Positions 24,540 to 31,780 of a DNA stretch of 64,000 nucleotides are shown piece after piece. Below the pieces are notes generated by a model that had not been told where the DNA came from, made no database searches, and saw only the letters and a list, made by a program, of their open reading frames with translations. Both the position numbers and the translations under genes were made by a program. The stretch lies in NCBI RefSeq assembly GCF_024172165.1, contig NZ_JAMZEB010000002.1, forward strand, positions 10,514,501 to 10,578,500. Direction: 5' to 3'. The stretch is from Nonomuraea thailandensis (GTDB taxonomy: Bacteria > Actinomycetota > Actinomycetes > Streptosporangiales > Streptosporangiaceae). Position 1 is the first letter of the stretch, and each line of letters starts with the position of its first letter.

Positions 24540-25855
24540 AGGGTCTCCTTCGTCGTCGTGAGCCGCCCGTACCAGACCACGAACGGCAGGCTGATCAGCA
24601 TGAGCAGGGCGGGCAGCGCGGTGAACCCGAGCAGCAGCCCGGCCAGCGCCCCCGCCGGCTGCGCGACCGGCGACTCGACCGGCGCGGAGACGAACCCCGA
24701 CACGGTCAGCACCAGCGCGAACAACCCCGGTCCGAGCGCCAGCCCCGCGGTCTCGCCGGCCGTCCACAGCCCTGTGAACGCGCCGGCCTGGGCGTGCCCG
24801 GTGCGGGCGGCGTCGGCGTGCACGGTGTCGGGCAGCAGCGACAGCGGCAGCAGTTGCAGCGCCGCGTAGCAGACCCCGGCCAGCGCGGTCAGCGCCAGCG
24901 TCGCCGCGGTCCCGCCCGCCGCGACGGCCGGGACCAGCGCGAGCGTGACGCCGCAGAAGCCGGCGGACGCGGCCAGGTAGCAGCGCACCGGCCCGTGGAC
25001 GCGGGCCAGCCAGGCCCATCCGGGCACGGCGAGCATGCTCGGCCCGACCAGGCAGACGAACATCACCGAGGTCAGGCCGTAGTCGCCCAGCCGGTACGCC
25101 GCCACGTACGGCGCCCCGGCCAGCATCACGGCCACGGCCAGCGCCTGCGTCACGAACGCCGCCAGCAGCACGAAGAACGGCACGTTCCCCCTGGCCAGGC
25201 GGAAGGCCGCCACCGGGCCGAGCGGGCGGGGCCCCGGCGTGGACGGCACCCAGCGGGTGGCCAGCGTGGCCCAGGCCAGCGCCGCCGCCATGACGGCGCC
25301 GACCGTCACGCCCATCACGGCGTACCCGGCCCGGCCGCCGCCGGCCAGGTCCACCACGGCGGGGGCCAGCCCGCCCGCCACCAGGATGCCGGCCGTCATG
25401 CACACCACCCGCCAGGACATGATCCTGGTCCGCTCGCCCTGGCCGGGCGACATCTCGGCGGGCAGGGCCACGTACGGGACCTGGAAGCAGGCGAACGCGC
25501 TGGCCGCCAGCAGGAACGCCGCCCCCGCCCAGAGCGCGCCCGGCACGTCTCCGGGCACCGCGAACATCAGCGCGAACGTCACCGGCAGCGCGGCCGAGCC
25601 GATCGCCAGCAGCCGCGTCCTGCGGCCCGTCCGCACGGCCTCGCGGTCGCTGGCGGCGCCGACGAGCGGGTTCAGCAGCACGTCCCAGATCTTGGGCGCC
25701 ACCAGCACGAAGCCCGCCACGGCGGCGGGCACGCCCAGCACGTCGGTCAGGTAGTACAGGAGCAGCAGGCCGGGCACGGCCGAGAACACGCCGGTGCCGA
25801 CGGAGCCGATCCCGTAGCCCAGCAGCCTCTCCCTGCCGAGGCGGATCGCGGTCAC
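24536..25855 (-). CDS. MFS transporter of the GPH (glycoside-pentoside-hexuronide:cation) type
   Basis: 439 residues from GTG 25855, whose GTGA overlaps the tetR stop. Twelve hydrophobic segments are visible. The N-terminal third contains the GPH-type pattern LLYYLTDVLGVPAAVAG, KIWDVLLNPLVGAASDREAV (the KxxDxxxxPxxGxxxD signature) and RTGRRTRLLAIGSA. ACFQVPYVALPAEMSPGQGE matches the second half of helix 4. GPH carriers take up sugars or related solutes with Na+ or H+; bacterial relatives also handle sulfonates. It is sandwiched between tetR and an SPL-like lyase, so it probably imports the substrate of that enzyme. Confidence 0.88.
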   Translation of the reverse strand: MTAIRLGRERLLGYGIGSVGTGVFSAVPGLLLLYYLTDVLGVPAAVAGFVLVAPKIWDVLLNPLVGAASDREAVRTGRRTRLLAIGSAALPVTFALMFAVPGDVPGALWAGAAFLLAASAFACFQVPYVALPAEMSPGQGERTRIMSWRVVCMTAGILVAGGLAPAVVDLAGGGRAGYAVMGVTVGAVMAAALAWATLATRWVPSTPGPRPLGPVAAFRLARGNVPFFVLLAAFVTQALAVAVMLAGAPYVAAYRLGDYGLTSVMFVCLVGPSMLAVPGWAWLARVHGPVRCYLAASAGFCGVTLALVPAVAAGGTAATLALTALAGVCYAALQLLPLSLLPDTVHADAARTGHAQAGAFTGLWTAGETAGLALGPGLFALVLTVSGFVSAPVESPVAQPAGALAGLLLGFTALPALLMLISLPFVVWYGRLTTTKETL

Positions 25856-26472
25856 CGGGGGTCGCCGGGCAGGCCGAGCGTGCGGTGCAGGCTCTGGTGC
25901 AGGTGGGCGCGGAAGCGGCGCAGCGCGGCGCGGTCGCCGGCGGCCCTGCGGCGGCCCCGCTCGTCGAGCACGCCGCCCTTGGCGAAGCCGTGCACGGTCC
26001 AGATGACGCTCCACACGGTGTAGTCGAGATCCGTCTCGGCGGCGATCAGCCCGGCCTCGACCGCGGGGCGCAGCGCGGCGGAGACCGCGGTGAGCAGCGG
26101 CTGCACGTACTGGCGCTCCAGCTCGGTGATGTCGCTCGCGTCCGAGAGCCAGCGGTGCATCCACAGGGCGGGCACCTCGGGGTTGTCCACGCAGAAGTCG
26201 AGGTAGTCGTCGGCCAGCCGGTGGACGGCGGCCACGGGGTCGTCGCCGGGCAGCCTGGCCAGCGCCTGGTCCAGCGCCGCCTTCTCCGCCCGGTGCGCGG
26301 CCTCCATGACGGCGAGGTAGAGATCCCGCTTGCCGCCCACGTGGTAGTTGACGGTCGCGATGTTCAGCCCGGCGGCGTCGGCGATCTGACGGGTGGAGGT
26401 GCCGTCGTAGCCGAGCGCCGCGAAGAGTTGCGTGGCGACCTTGAGTATCGCGTCGGCCTGGCCGGAGGTCAT
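25852..26472 (-). CDS. TetR-family regulator of the transporter-lyase operon
   Basis: 206 residues from ATG 26472. Helix-turn-helix: VATQLFAALGYDGTSTRQIA, AGLNIATVNYHVGGKRDLYL. The longer C-terminal domain (VDNPEVPALWMHRWLSDAS) fits the CerR-like/DUF1956 type. A perfect inverted repeat lies three bases upstream of the start, with the -10 box inside it, so binding would block its own promoter. All three genes are joined by GTGA overlaps, meaning one operon: regulator, importer, enzyme. Confidence 0.9.
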   Translation of the reverse strand: MTSGQADAILKVATQLFAALGYDGTSTRQIADAAGLNIATVNYHVGGKRDLYLAVMEAAHRAEKAALDQALARLPGDDPVAAVHRLADDYLDFCVDNPEVPALWMHRWLSDASDITELERQYVQPLLTAVSAALRPAVEAGLIAAETDLDYTVWSVIWTVHGFAKGGVLDERGRRRAAGDRAALRRFRAHLHQSLHRTLGLPGDPR

Positions 26473-26509
26473 GCGACCGAAGGTAGTTCGGTCACCCCTT
26501 CCCGGTCAA
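26473..26509 (-). promoter_or_regulatory. Leaderless promoter with embedded TetR operator
   Basis: On the minus strand, -35 TTGACC (26509-26504), an 18-base spacer and -10 TACCTT (26485-26480) end seven bases before the ATG at 26472, so the mRNA should start at or next to the A of ATG. The perfect inverted repeat GACCGAA / TTCGGTC with a 5-base centre (26475-26493) covers the -10. Confidence 0.65.
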
Positions 26510-26530
26510 TCGCTTGATGGAGAGCGAGGG

Positions 26531-26911
26531 CTAGTACGGCTCGCCGTCCAGCAGCGACTCCAGCTCGGCGCGGGCCGCGACCGGGTCGTAGCCGGGCAGG
26601 GCCTCACGCATGAGGTCGTGCGTCCGCCGCTCGGCGTCGGCGCCCGCCGCGTGCACCGCCGCGAGCGTCTCGTCCGCCAGTTCCAGACTGCCCATCCGCG
26701 GGGCGCCGGGGCCGTACGTGACGTCGATGACCCGGCCGTTCGCGTCCACCCGCGCCCTGACAAGCCCCGACGGGCTCTCGCCCGCGCCGACGACCTGGTC
26801 CAGCTCCTCCCGGGCCGTCTCCAGCCAGGCCAGCATCCGCTCACCATGCCGGGCGGCCTCATCGAGATCCTCGTCCCTGATGTTGGCGGGATCGAGGTGC
26901 GCGCCGAACAC
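26531..26911 (-). CDS. YbaB/EbfC-family protein (ESX-associated type) A
   Basis: 126 residues. A long N-terminal helix (DEAARHGERMLAWLETAREE) is followed by the small YbaB beta domain (SGLVRARVDANGRVIDVTYG) and a second helix (DETLAAVHAAGADAERRTHD). YbaB proteins bind nucleic acid in other bacteria, but this actinobacterial subtype is regularly found beside WXG100/ESX genes. Lies downstream of a second YbaB-like gene on the same strand (26-bp gap) and diverges with it from the WXG100-like gene. Confidence 0.8.
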   Translation of the reverse strand: MFGAHLDPANIRDEDLDEAARHGERMLAWLETAREELDQVVGAGESPSGLVRARVDANGRVIDVTYGPGAPRMGSLELADETLAAVHAAGADAERRTHDLMREALPGYDPVAARAELESLLDGEPY

Positions 26912-26937
26912 GTGTCTCCTCCTGAAGAAGGTCGCTG

Positions 26938-27327
26938 CTAGAAAAGGTCCTGGGCCGCCTGCTCGACCCGCGCTCGCACGAACGTCTCGTCGAGCGGCTC
27001 GGGGAGGGCCGCGCCGCCGGCCGTCACCCTGTCCGCGATCTCCTGAGCGTGACGGGCTGCGTCCTCCTGAGCCGAGCGCAGGACCTCCGTCACCTTCCGG
27101 CCGAGCTCGGCCTCGCCGGAACGCAGCGCCCGCGGGTCGATGCGCAGCGCGGTCAGCCCGCCGTGCCCGTCGGCGCTCGCCTCGACCAGCCCGTCGTCGC
27201 TGCGGGCCCGGCCCTCCACCTGCAGCATGGCCGCCTGTGCCGCCCTCAGGTCGCGCATGATCCGGCGGCTCTGAGCGAGGTACTGGGCCAGGTAGTCGGC
27301 GTCGTCATCGGGCGCAGGTGACCGCAT
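26938..27327 (-). CDS. YbaB/EbfC-family protein (ESX-associated type) B
   Basis: 129 residues from ATG 27327, five bases after GGAGG; the longer frame to 27378 lacks a ribosome site. N-terminal helix YLAQYLAQSRRIMRDLRAAQ, beta domain VEASADGHGGLTALRIDPRA, C-terminal helix KVTEVLRSAQEDAARHAQEI. A diverged paralogue of the 26531-26911 protein. First gene of the minus-strand arm of the ESX-type toxin locus. Confidence 0.8.
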   Translation of the reverse strand: MRSPAPDDDADYLAQYLAQSRRIMRDLRAAQAAMLQVEGRARSDDGLVEASADGHGGLTALRIDPRALRSGEAELGRKVTEVLRSAQEDAARHAQEIADRVTAGGAALPEPLDETFVRARVEQAAQDLF

Positions 27328-27397
27328 GTCGACCTCCGTGAACGTTGCAGGACGGAACGATGGCCCAGTGTGGCACAAACCCGCCTTGATCTTGACA

Positions 27398-27415
27398 ATG
27401 AGATGTGCATCTCAT
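27398..27415. promoter_or_regulatory. Palindrome in the divergent promoter of the ESX-type locus
   Basis: ATGAGATG (27398-27405) and CATCTCAT (27408-27415) are perfect complementary arms with a two-base centre. TTGACA (27392-27397) is directly adjacent. A separate TATGGT -10-like box at 27453-27458 ends eight bases before the ATG at 27467. Confidence 0.5.
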
Positions 27416-27466
27416 GAACGGGGATAGTTGCGCGATCATCGTTAGATGTCGCTATGGTGACCGGCC

Positions 27467-27781
27467 ATGACGGGATTTGAGATCGCGTCGGGTGCGGTGG
27501 GGCATGAAGCCGAGCACGTCAGCACCCACGGGGCGGACTACCAGGCCGCGCTGCAGCGGCTCTGGGAACGGGGAAACGGAGTCTCCTCCTGGGGCGATGA
27601 CGGACTGTTCGGCGGGTTCGCCGCCGCCTACGCCGAGTGCACCCAGGTCTCGCTGATGGCGCTCCTGGGGGTCTCGGGAGAGATCACCGGCACCGCCGAA
27701 GGGCTGGCCGCCACGGCGAGGAACACGAACGTCGCCGAGTCGGCCATCGCCGAGGACGTGGGACGCGTCTCATGGGCCTGA
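27467..27781 (+). CDS. WXG100-like ESX secretion protein
   Basis: 104 residues, all-helical by sequence. Two helices (HEAEHVSTHGADYQAALQRL; SLMALLGVSGEITGTAEGLA) flank a SWGDDGLFGGFAAAYAE turn, where WXG100 proteins have a W-x-G-like turn with a following hydrophobic face. Length and layout match the small EsxA/EsxB-like partners of ESX substrates. Last 10 bp overlap the next gene, so the two proteins are made together and may co-fold before export. No ESX core (EccC ATPase etc.) is in the window. Confidence 0.72.
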   Translation: MTGFEIASGAVGHEAEHVSTHGADYQAALQRLWERGNGVSSWGDDGLFGGFAAAYAECTQVSLMALLGVSGEITGTAEGLAATARNTNVAESAIAEDVGRVSWA

Positions 27782-28770
27782 TGCTCCCGCCCGAGCTGAA
27801 CGGATTCCTCGGGATGCTCGGCGTGCCGTGGCCGAACATCGACGAGGACGAGATCAAGAAGGACGCCGCCGCCTGGCGTACCGTGCAGGCCGGATCGCAG
27901 CCGGTCGGAGACGCCGCCGACGCGTCCTTCCGCAAGGCGCAGCAGTTCCACCGCGGCGAGTCCGCCACGGCGGCGGCGCAGCACTGGAACCGGGTCGGCG
28001 GCGACAGCGGCCACGTCGCGCAGGCCGCGGCAGCCGCCCGGGTGGCGCCGGTGGCACTCGACGGCACCGCCGCAGTGGTGAGCGCGGTGAAGGTGGCCGT
28101 GGGCACGCAGGCGGCGGCCGGGCTGACCGCGGTCGTGCAGGCGGTGGCCTTCGGCGGCGCGGTGGGCGTCACGGCGGCCACCGCGCGGATGCTCCTGACC
28201 CGGCAGGCCATGGGCAAGGTGATGCGCGAGGGCGCCGAAGGCACCGGGAGGGTGCTGGCTCCGGCGATGGCGCGCCGGGTGACCGACCCGATGCGCCGCA
28301 TCCTGGACAATCTACGCCGCCCGGGAGGCCCCGGAGGCACTCCTGCGCTGGCGGGCGCCGGCGGGCGAGGCGTCCCGGTGCGCCCGGGTCCCGCGCGGCC
28401 GCAGAGCCTGGGCGATCGCATGGGCATGGCCCAGTTCGGCCGCAGGAACAACAGGGACTCCGGCAGAGGACGCGGCAGGGGCGGCAGAGGCAGCAGTGGA
28501 GGCAGCAGCGGCGGAAGCAGCGGGGGCGGCGGCGGCTGGTTCCGCAGGGACTCCACGGGAAAGGTGCACGGCGAGCTGCCCAACGGCACGAGGGGCATGT
28601 CGCAGCAACAGGGCGAGGCCGCCAGGGACGCGCTACGGGGAAGCATCAGGAAAAGGCGGCAGGAGCAGGACCGGCTCGGCCAGGAGGTCGGGCACGAGGA
28701 GAGAATCCGCAGAGAGAAGGAGGCTCTTCGCAAGGTCGAAGAAGAAGGCAAGCGGAAGGGATGGTGGTGA
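27772..28770 (+). CDS. CpnT-like modular protein with basic C-terminal toxin-like domain
   Basis: 332 residues from ATG 27772. N-terminal part (1-100) has a WXG100-like/CpnT-N pattern (ELNGFLGMLGVPWPNIDEDE, then AAAQHWNRVGGDSGHVA). Residues 100-165 are hydrophobic and Ala/Gly-rich (AAAGLTAVVQAVAFGGAVGV), possibly membrane-interacting. An Arg/Gly/Ser linker (about 219-258) precedes a strongly basic C-terminal domain of about 74 residues: GKVHGELPNG, ALRGSIRKRRQEQDRLGQEV, GHEERIRREKEALRKVEEEG. The KVHGELP start with RLGxxxGHxxRI recurs as a C-terminal module of polymorphic toxins (Ntox28-like is my best but unverified guess). A likely contact or secreted toxin whose immunity gene follows 6 bp later. 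Confidence 0.72.
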   Translation: MGLMLPPELNGFLGMLGVPWPNIDEDEIKKDAAAWRTVQAGSQPVGDAADASFRKAQQFHRGESATAAAQHWNRVGGDSGHVAQAAAAARVAPVALDGTAAVVSAVKVAVGTQAAAGLTAVVQAVAFGGAVGVTAATARMLLTRQAMGKVMREGAEGTGRVLAPAMARRVTDPMRRILDNLRRPGGPGGTPALAGAGGRGVPVRPGPARPQSLGDRMGMAQFGRRNNRDSGRGRGRGGRGSSGGSSGGSSGGGGGWFRRDSTGKVHGELPNGTRGMSQQQGEAARDALRGSIRKRRQEQDRLGQEVGHEERIRREKEALRKVEEEGKRKGWW

Positions 28771-28776
28771 CGGCCG

Positions 28777-29469
28777 ATGCAGACCCAGACCGGTGACGAC
28801 CTGATCCGGCGTCTCCTGACTCATCCGGGCGACGACGCCGTCGTGGGCCCGGCCTCCAACGACCTGCTCGACGAGTTCTGGGCCGGCTACCCCGTCACCA
28901 ACCTCGTCACGCTGCTGCGCAGCGGAGACGACACGCTTGTACGGACCGGCGCCTGGCTGCTGTCCGAGCTGGGGGAGCTCGGGGGCGCGCTGATCGGCGA
29001 GATCCCCGCGCTGCTGTCGCACCCGCTGCGTCAGGTGCGCTTCTTCGCGATCGACGTCGTGCTGGTCAACGGCCGGACGTGGAACGGCCCGCTCCTCGCC
29101 CAGGTCATGAACCTGAGCCTGGACCCCGAGAGCTCCGTCCGCTGGAAGGTACTCGGCTTCCTGTTCGAGGCCTCGACCGACCAGCTCAGGGCGGGTGCGG
29201 TGAGCCTGGAGCCGGGCCGCGTCAAGGAGCCGGCCGAGTGGCTGGTCCGGCACGACGACGAGCAGCCCGATCCGCGTGAGGTCGTGGCCCGGCTCGAAGG
29301 GCCCGACCTCGTGGCCAGGCTGTTCGCCGCCGCGGTGGCCGCCCGCTGGTCCGAGGAGGATCCGAACCTGCTCATGCACGCCGCCGCCGCGGAGGACGAG
29401 GAGATCCGCTCGTTCGCCCGGGGCCTGCTGGAGGACGAGAACGAGGACGAGGACGAGGACGAGGACTGA
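28777..29469 (+). CDS. HEAT-like acidic protein, candidate immunity protein
   Basis: 230 residues from ATG 28777, six bases after the toxin-like gene. Helical repeats are suggested by LVTLLRSGDDTLVRTGAWLL, GEIPALLSHPLRQVRFFAID, SLDPESSVRWKVLGFLFEAS and FAAAVAARWSEEDPNLLMHA, the pattern of HEAT/Armadillo-like immunity proteins. The C-terminus is a run of Glu/Asp (DENEDEDEDED). The acidic character complements the very basic C-terminal domain of the neighbour. Assignment as immunity protein rests on position, size and charge, not on a recognised family. Confidence 0.65.
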   Translation: MQTQTGDDLIRRLLTHPGDDAVVGPASNDLLDEFWAGYPVTNLVTLLRSGDDTLVRTGAWLLSELGELGGALIGEIPALLSHPLRQVRFFAIDVVLVNGRTWNGPLLAQVMNLSLDPESSVRWKVLGFLFEASTDQLRAGAVSLEPGRVKEPAEWLVRHDDEQPDPREVVARLEGPDLVARLFAAAVAARWSEEDPNLLMHAAAAEDEEIRSFARGLLEDENEDEDEDED

Positions 29470-29470
29470 C

Positions 29471-29890
29471 TCAGTCGGGAGCCCAGTACTTCTCCATGAG
29501 CTTGTCCAGGTCCCTGACCACCGGCTGCCAGGTCGGGGGCAGGTCGTACACGCCGGCCCGCCGCTTGTCGTGGGCCAGCGTGAACCTGATGAAGTCCGCC
29601 CCCTGCGGGGCTCGTTGCGAGCGGCCGATCTTCAGATGCCGCAGGTGGCCGCGCAGCCTGCGCTCCTCCTTGGCGGTCAGGCACTTGTCGACGGTCGGCC
29701 CCGTGCGGCGGCTGAGCCGCGCGCACCCGTTGCCGAAGACGATCACGCGGTCGTTCAGTCCCGCGAAGCCGCCCTGCTTGCGCAGCTCCACCAGCACCCG
29801 CTTCGGGGCGACCTCGGCCTGAGCCGGAGCCATGGACGTGCTCAGCACCGCCAGGAGCACGGGCAGCAGCACGATTCGCCAGATCCTCAT
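29471..29890 (-). CDS. Small secreted protein of unknown function
   Basis: 139 residues. A signal peptide (RIVLLPVLLAVLSTSMAPAQ, cleavage near AQA-E) precedes a basic domain of about 115 residues with two Cys (FGNGCARLSRRTGPTVDKCL) likely to form a disulfide. No family recognised. It is the reverse complement neighbour of the candidate immunity gene, with one base between stops, so both genes end at the same point. Confidence 0.7.
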   Translation of the reverse strand: MRIWRIVLLPVLLAVLSTSMAPAQAEVAPKRVLVELRKQGGFAGLNDRVIVFGNGCARLSRRTGPTVDKCLTAKEERRLRGHLRHLKIGRSQRAPQGADFIRFTLAHDKRRAGVYDLPPTWQPVVRDLDKLMEKYWAPD

Positions 29891-29921
29891 GTCCCTTGGA
29901 CGTATCCGGGCCCCGATCGGC

Positions 29922-31103
29922 TCACCTGAGCGCGTCCACCGGCTCCATCCTGGCCGCGCGCAGCGCGGGGTAGAGCCCGGCCAGCAGCCCGACCAGGGCT
30001 CCCGCGACCGGCGCGGCGATCGCCAGCCGCACGTCCAGCAGCGGCGTCCACTGCTTGACGGCCGAGACCGCGACCACCGCGACCACGCCCAGGCTCGCCC
30101 CGATCACGCCGCCGGTCAGCCCGATCAGCGTGGACTCCAGCAGGAACTGCGCGGCGATGTGCCGCCTGGCCGCGCCGAGCGAGCGGCGCAGGCCGATCTC
30201 CGGGACCCGCTCCATCACGGTCACGAGCGTGACGTTGGCGATGCCGACGGCGCCGACGACCAGCGAGACCAGGCCGAGGATCAGGAACAGCGCGTCGACG
30301 TCGTCCTGCGCGCCGTCGCGCGCCCTGGCGGGGCCGGGCGGGGAGACCACCTGCAGCAGGTCGCCGTTGCCCGGGCTGAGAGCCGCCGGAGCCTGGCCGG
30401 CGATCAGGCCGGCGGCGCCCAGGCTGGTGTTGACCAGCACCCTCGTGACGTCGCGCAGCCCGAACTGCCGGCCCACGGTGGGCGGCACGACCACGGCGGT
30501 GCTCAGGCTCTTCTCGCGGCGCAGGCCGCCGAGAACGCCGATCACCGTGTACGCGTGCTTGCCGATGAAGATCGCCGGCGCCCGGTCGAGCCGGGTCACG
30601 CCGAGCATCCTGGCCGCCTCGTCGCCGATCACCGCCACCCGGTCGCCGCGCCTGATGTGCCCGGTGTCGTAGAAGCGGCCCTGCGTCATCCGGCCCCGGG
30701 CGGCCTCGGGCAGGCCGGTCGTGGCGGCCAGCACGGTCAGAACCTGCGTGGTCACCCGGGTCGGGTCCACCAGGTCGGTGGAGCGTACGGACAGGTTGAC
30801 GCCCTCGTCCGCGTCGGCCACGGCGGCGGCCGACTCGACGCCGCGCAGCCTGGTCACCCGCTCGACCGCGTCCCAGCCCACCAGCGGCGTGCCGGTCGTG
30901 GACCTGGGCACCTCCACGGTGATGGCCGTGGCGACCAGCTCGTCGAAGCGGCCGACGATCTGGTTCCCGGCGGTGGCGGCCACGCCGAGCGTGACGACCA
31001 GCGTGGTGATGCCGAGCACGGTGCCGAGCGTGGTCAGCGCCGAGCGGACCGGCCTGGCGAGCACACCGGCGACGGCCTCGCCGATCAGGTCGCGTACGTG
31101 CAT
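29922..31103 (-). CDS. MacB/FtsX-like ABC transporter permease
   Basis: 393 residues from ATG 31103 (TGATG overlap with the ATPase stop). One N-terminal transmembrane helix (ALTTLGTVLGITTLVVTLGV), a large extracytoplasmic MacB-PCD-type domain (residues about 45-260, with AVIGDEAARMLGVTRLDRAP and FIGKHAYTVIGVLGGLRREK), then three helices in the FtsX domain (LILGLVSLVVGAVGIANVTL, ESTLIGLTGGVIGASLGVVA, GALVGLLAGLYPALRAARME) with MERVPEIGLRRSLGA coupling loop. Type VII ABC mechanotransmitter; no substrate channel. Works with the ATPase and adaptor encoded upstream. Confidence 0.9.
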   Translation of the reverse strand: MHVRDLIGEAVAGVLARPVRSALTTLGTVLGITTLVVTLGVAATAGNQIVGRFDELVATAITVEVPRSTTGTPLVGWDAVERVTRLRGVESAAAVADADEGVNLSVRSTDLVDPTRVTTQVLTVLAATTGLPEAARGRMTQGRFYDTGHIRRGDRVAVIGDEAARMLGVTRLDRAPAIFIGKHAYTVIGVLGGLRREKSLSTAVVVPPTVGRQFGLRDVTRVLVNTSLGAAGLIAGQAPAALSPGNGDLLQVVSPPGPARARDGAQDDVDALFLILGLVSLVVGAVGIANVTLVTVMERVPEIGLRRSLGAARRHIAAQFLLESTLIGLTGGVIGASLGVVAVVAVSAVKQWTPLLDVRLAIAAPVAGALVGLLAGLYPALRAARMEPVDALR

Positions 31104-31780
31104 CACTCCTCCACCAGCGCGCCGTCGGTGATCCGCACCCGGCGCCCGGCCCGCTCGCTGACCTCCTGCTCGTGCGTGATGACCACGATCGTCAGCCCCT
31201 GCTCCCGCAGCTCGGCGAACAGGTCGAGCACCGCGTCGGTGTTGTGGCTGTCGAGGTTGCCCGTGGGCTCGTCGCACAGCAGCAGCGACGGGGCCCCCAA
31301 CAGGGCCCTGGCGATGGCCGCGCGCTGGCGTTCGCCCCCGGACAGCCGGCCGGGCGTGAACCCGGCCCTGTGCCCGAGACCGACCCGCTCCAGCGCCGCC
31401 AGGGCCCGCTCCCGCCTGCCCCTGCGCCTGCGCGCGCCGTACAGCTCGGCGAGCATGACGTTCTCCACCACGCTGCGGTGGGGGAGCAGGTGGAAGGACT
31501 GGAAGACGAAGCCGATCCGGTCGCCGCGCAACCGGGTCCTGGCTCCGTCCCGCAGCGTAGTGGTCTCCACGCCGTCCAGGAGGTAACTACCGGAAGTAGG
31601 GCGATCCAGGAGCCCCAGGACGTTCAGCAACGTGGACTTGCCGGAGCCCGACGGGCCGACGATCGCCAGGTGGTCGCCGCGGTCCACGCGGAGCGAGACC
31701 TCGCGCAGCGCGCGAACGGGCGGCTGCGCGGGGAAGTCCTTGCCGACGCCCGTCAGCTCGATCACCGGTCGCTCAGGCAC
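31103..31780 (-). CDS. ABC transporter ATP-binding protein (MacB/LolD type)
   Basis: 225 residues. Walker A GPSGSGKST (residues 43-51), Q-loop FVFQSFHLLPHRSVVENV, signature LSGGERQRAAIARALL, Walker B LLLCDEPTGNLD and H-loop VITHEQEV are all intact. Closest in pattern to MacB/LolD ATPases that drive FtsX-type permeases. Start codon overlaps the adaptor gene by 8 bp, so the three proteins are co-translated. Confidence 0.93.
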   Translation of the reverse strand: MPERPVIELTGVGKDFPAQPPVRALREVSLRVDRGDHLAIVGPSGSGKSTLLNVLGLLDRPTSGSYLLDGVETTTLRDGARTRLRGDRIGFVFQSFHLLPHRSVVENVMLAELYGARRRRGRRERALAALERVGLGHRAGFTPGRLSGGERQRAAIARALLGAPSLLLCDEPTGNLDSHNTDAVLDLFAELREQGLTIVVITHEQEVSERAGRRVRITDGALVEE

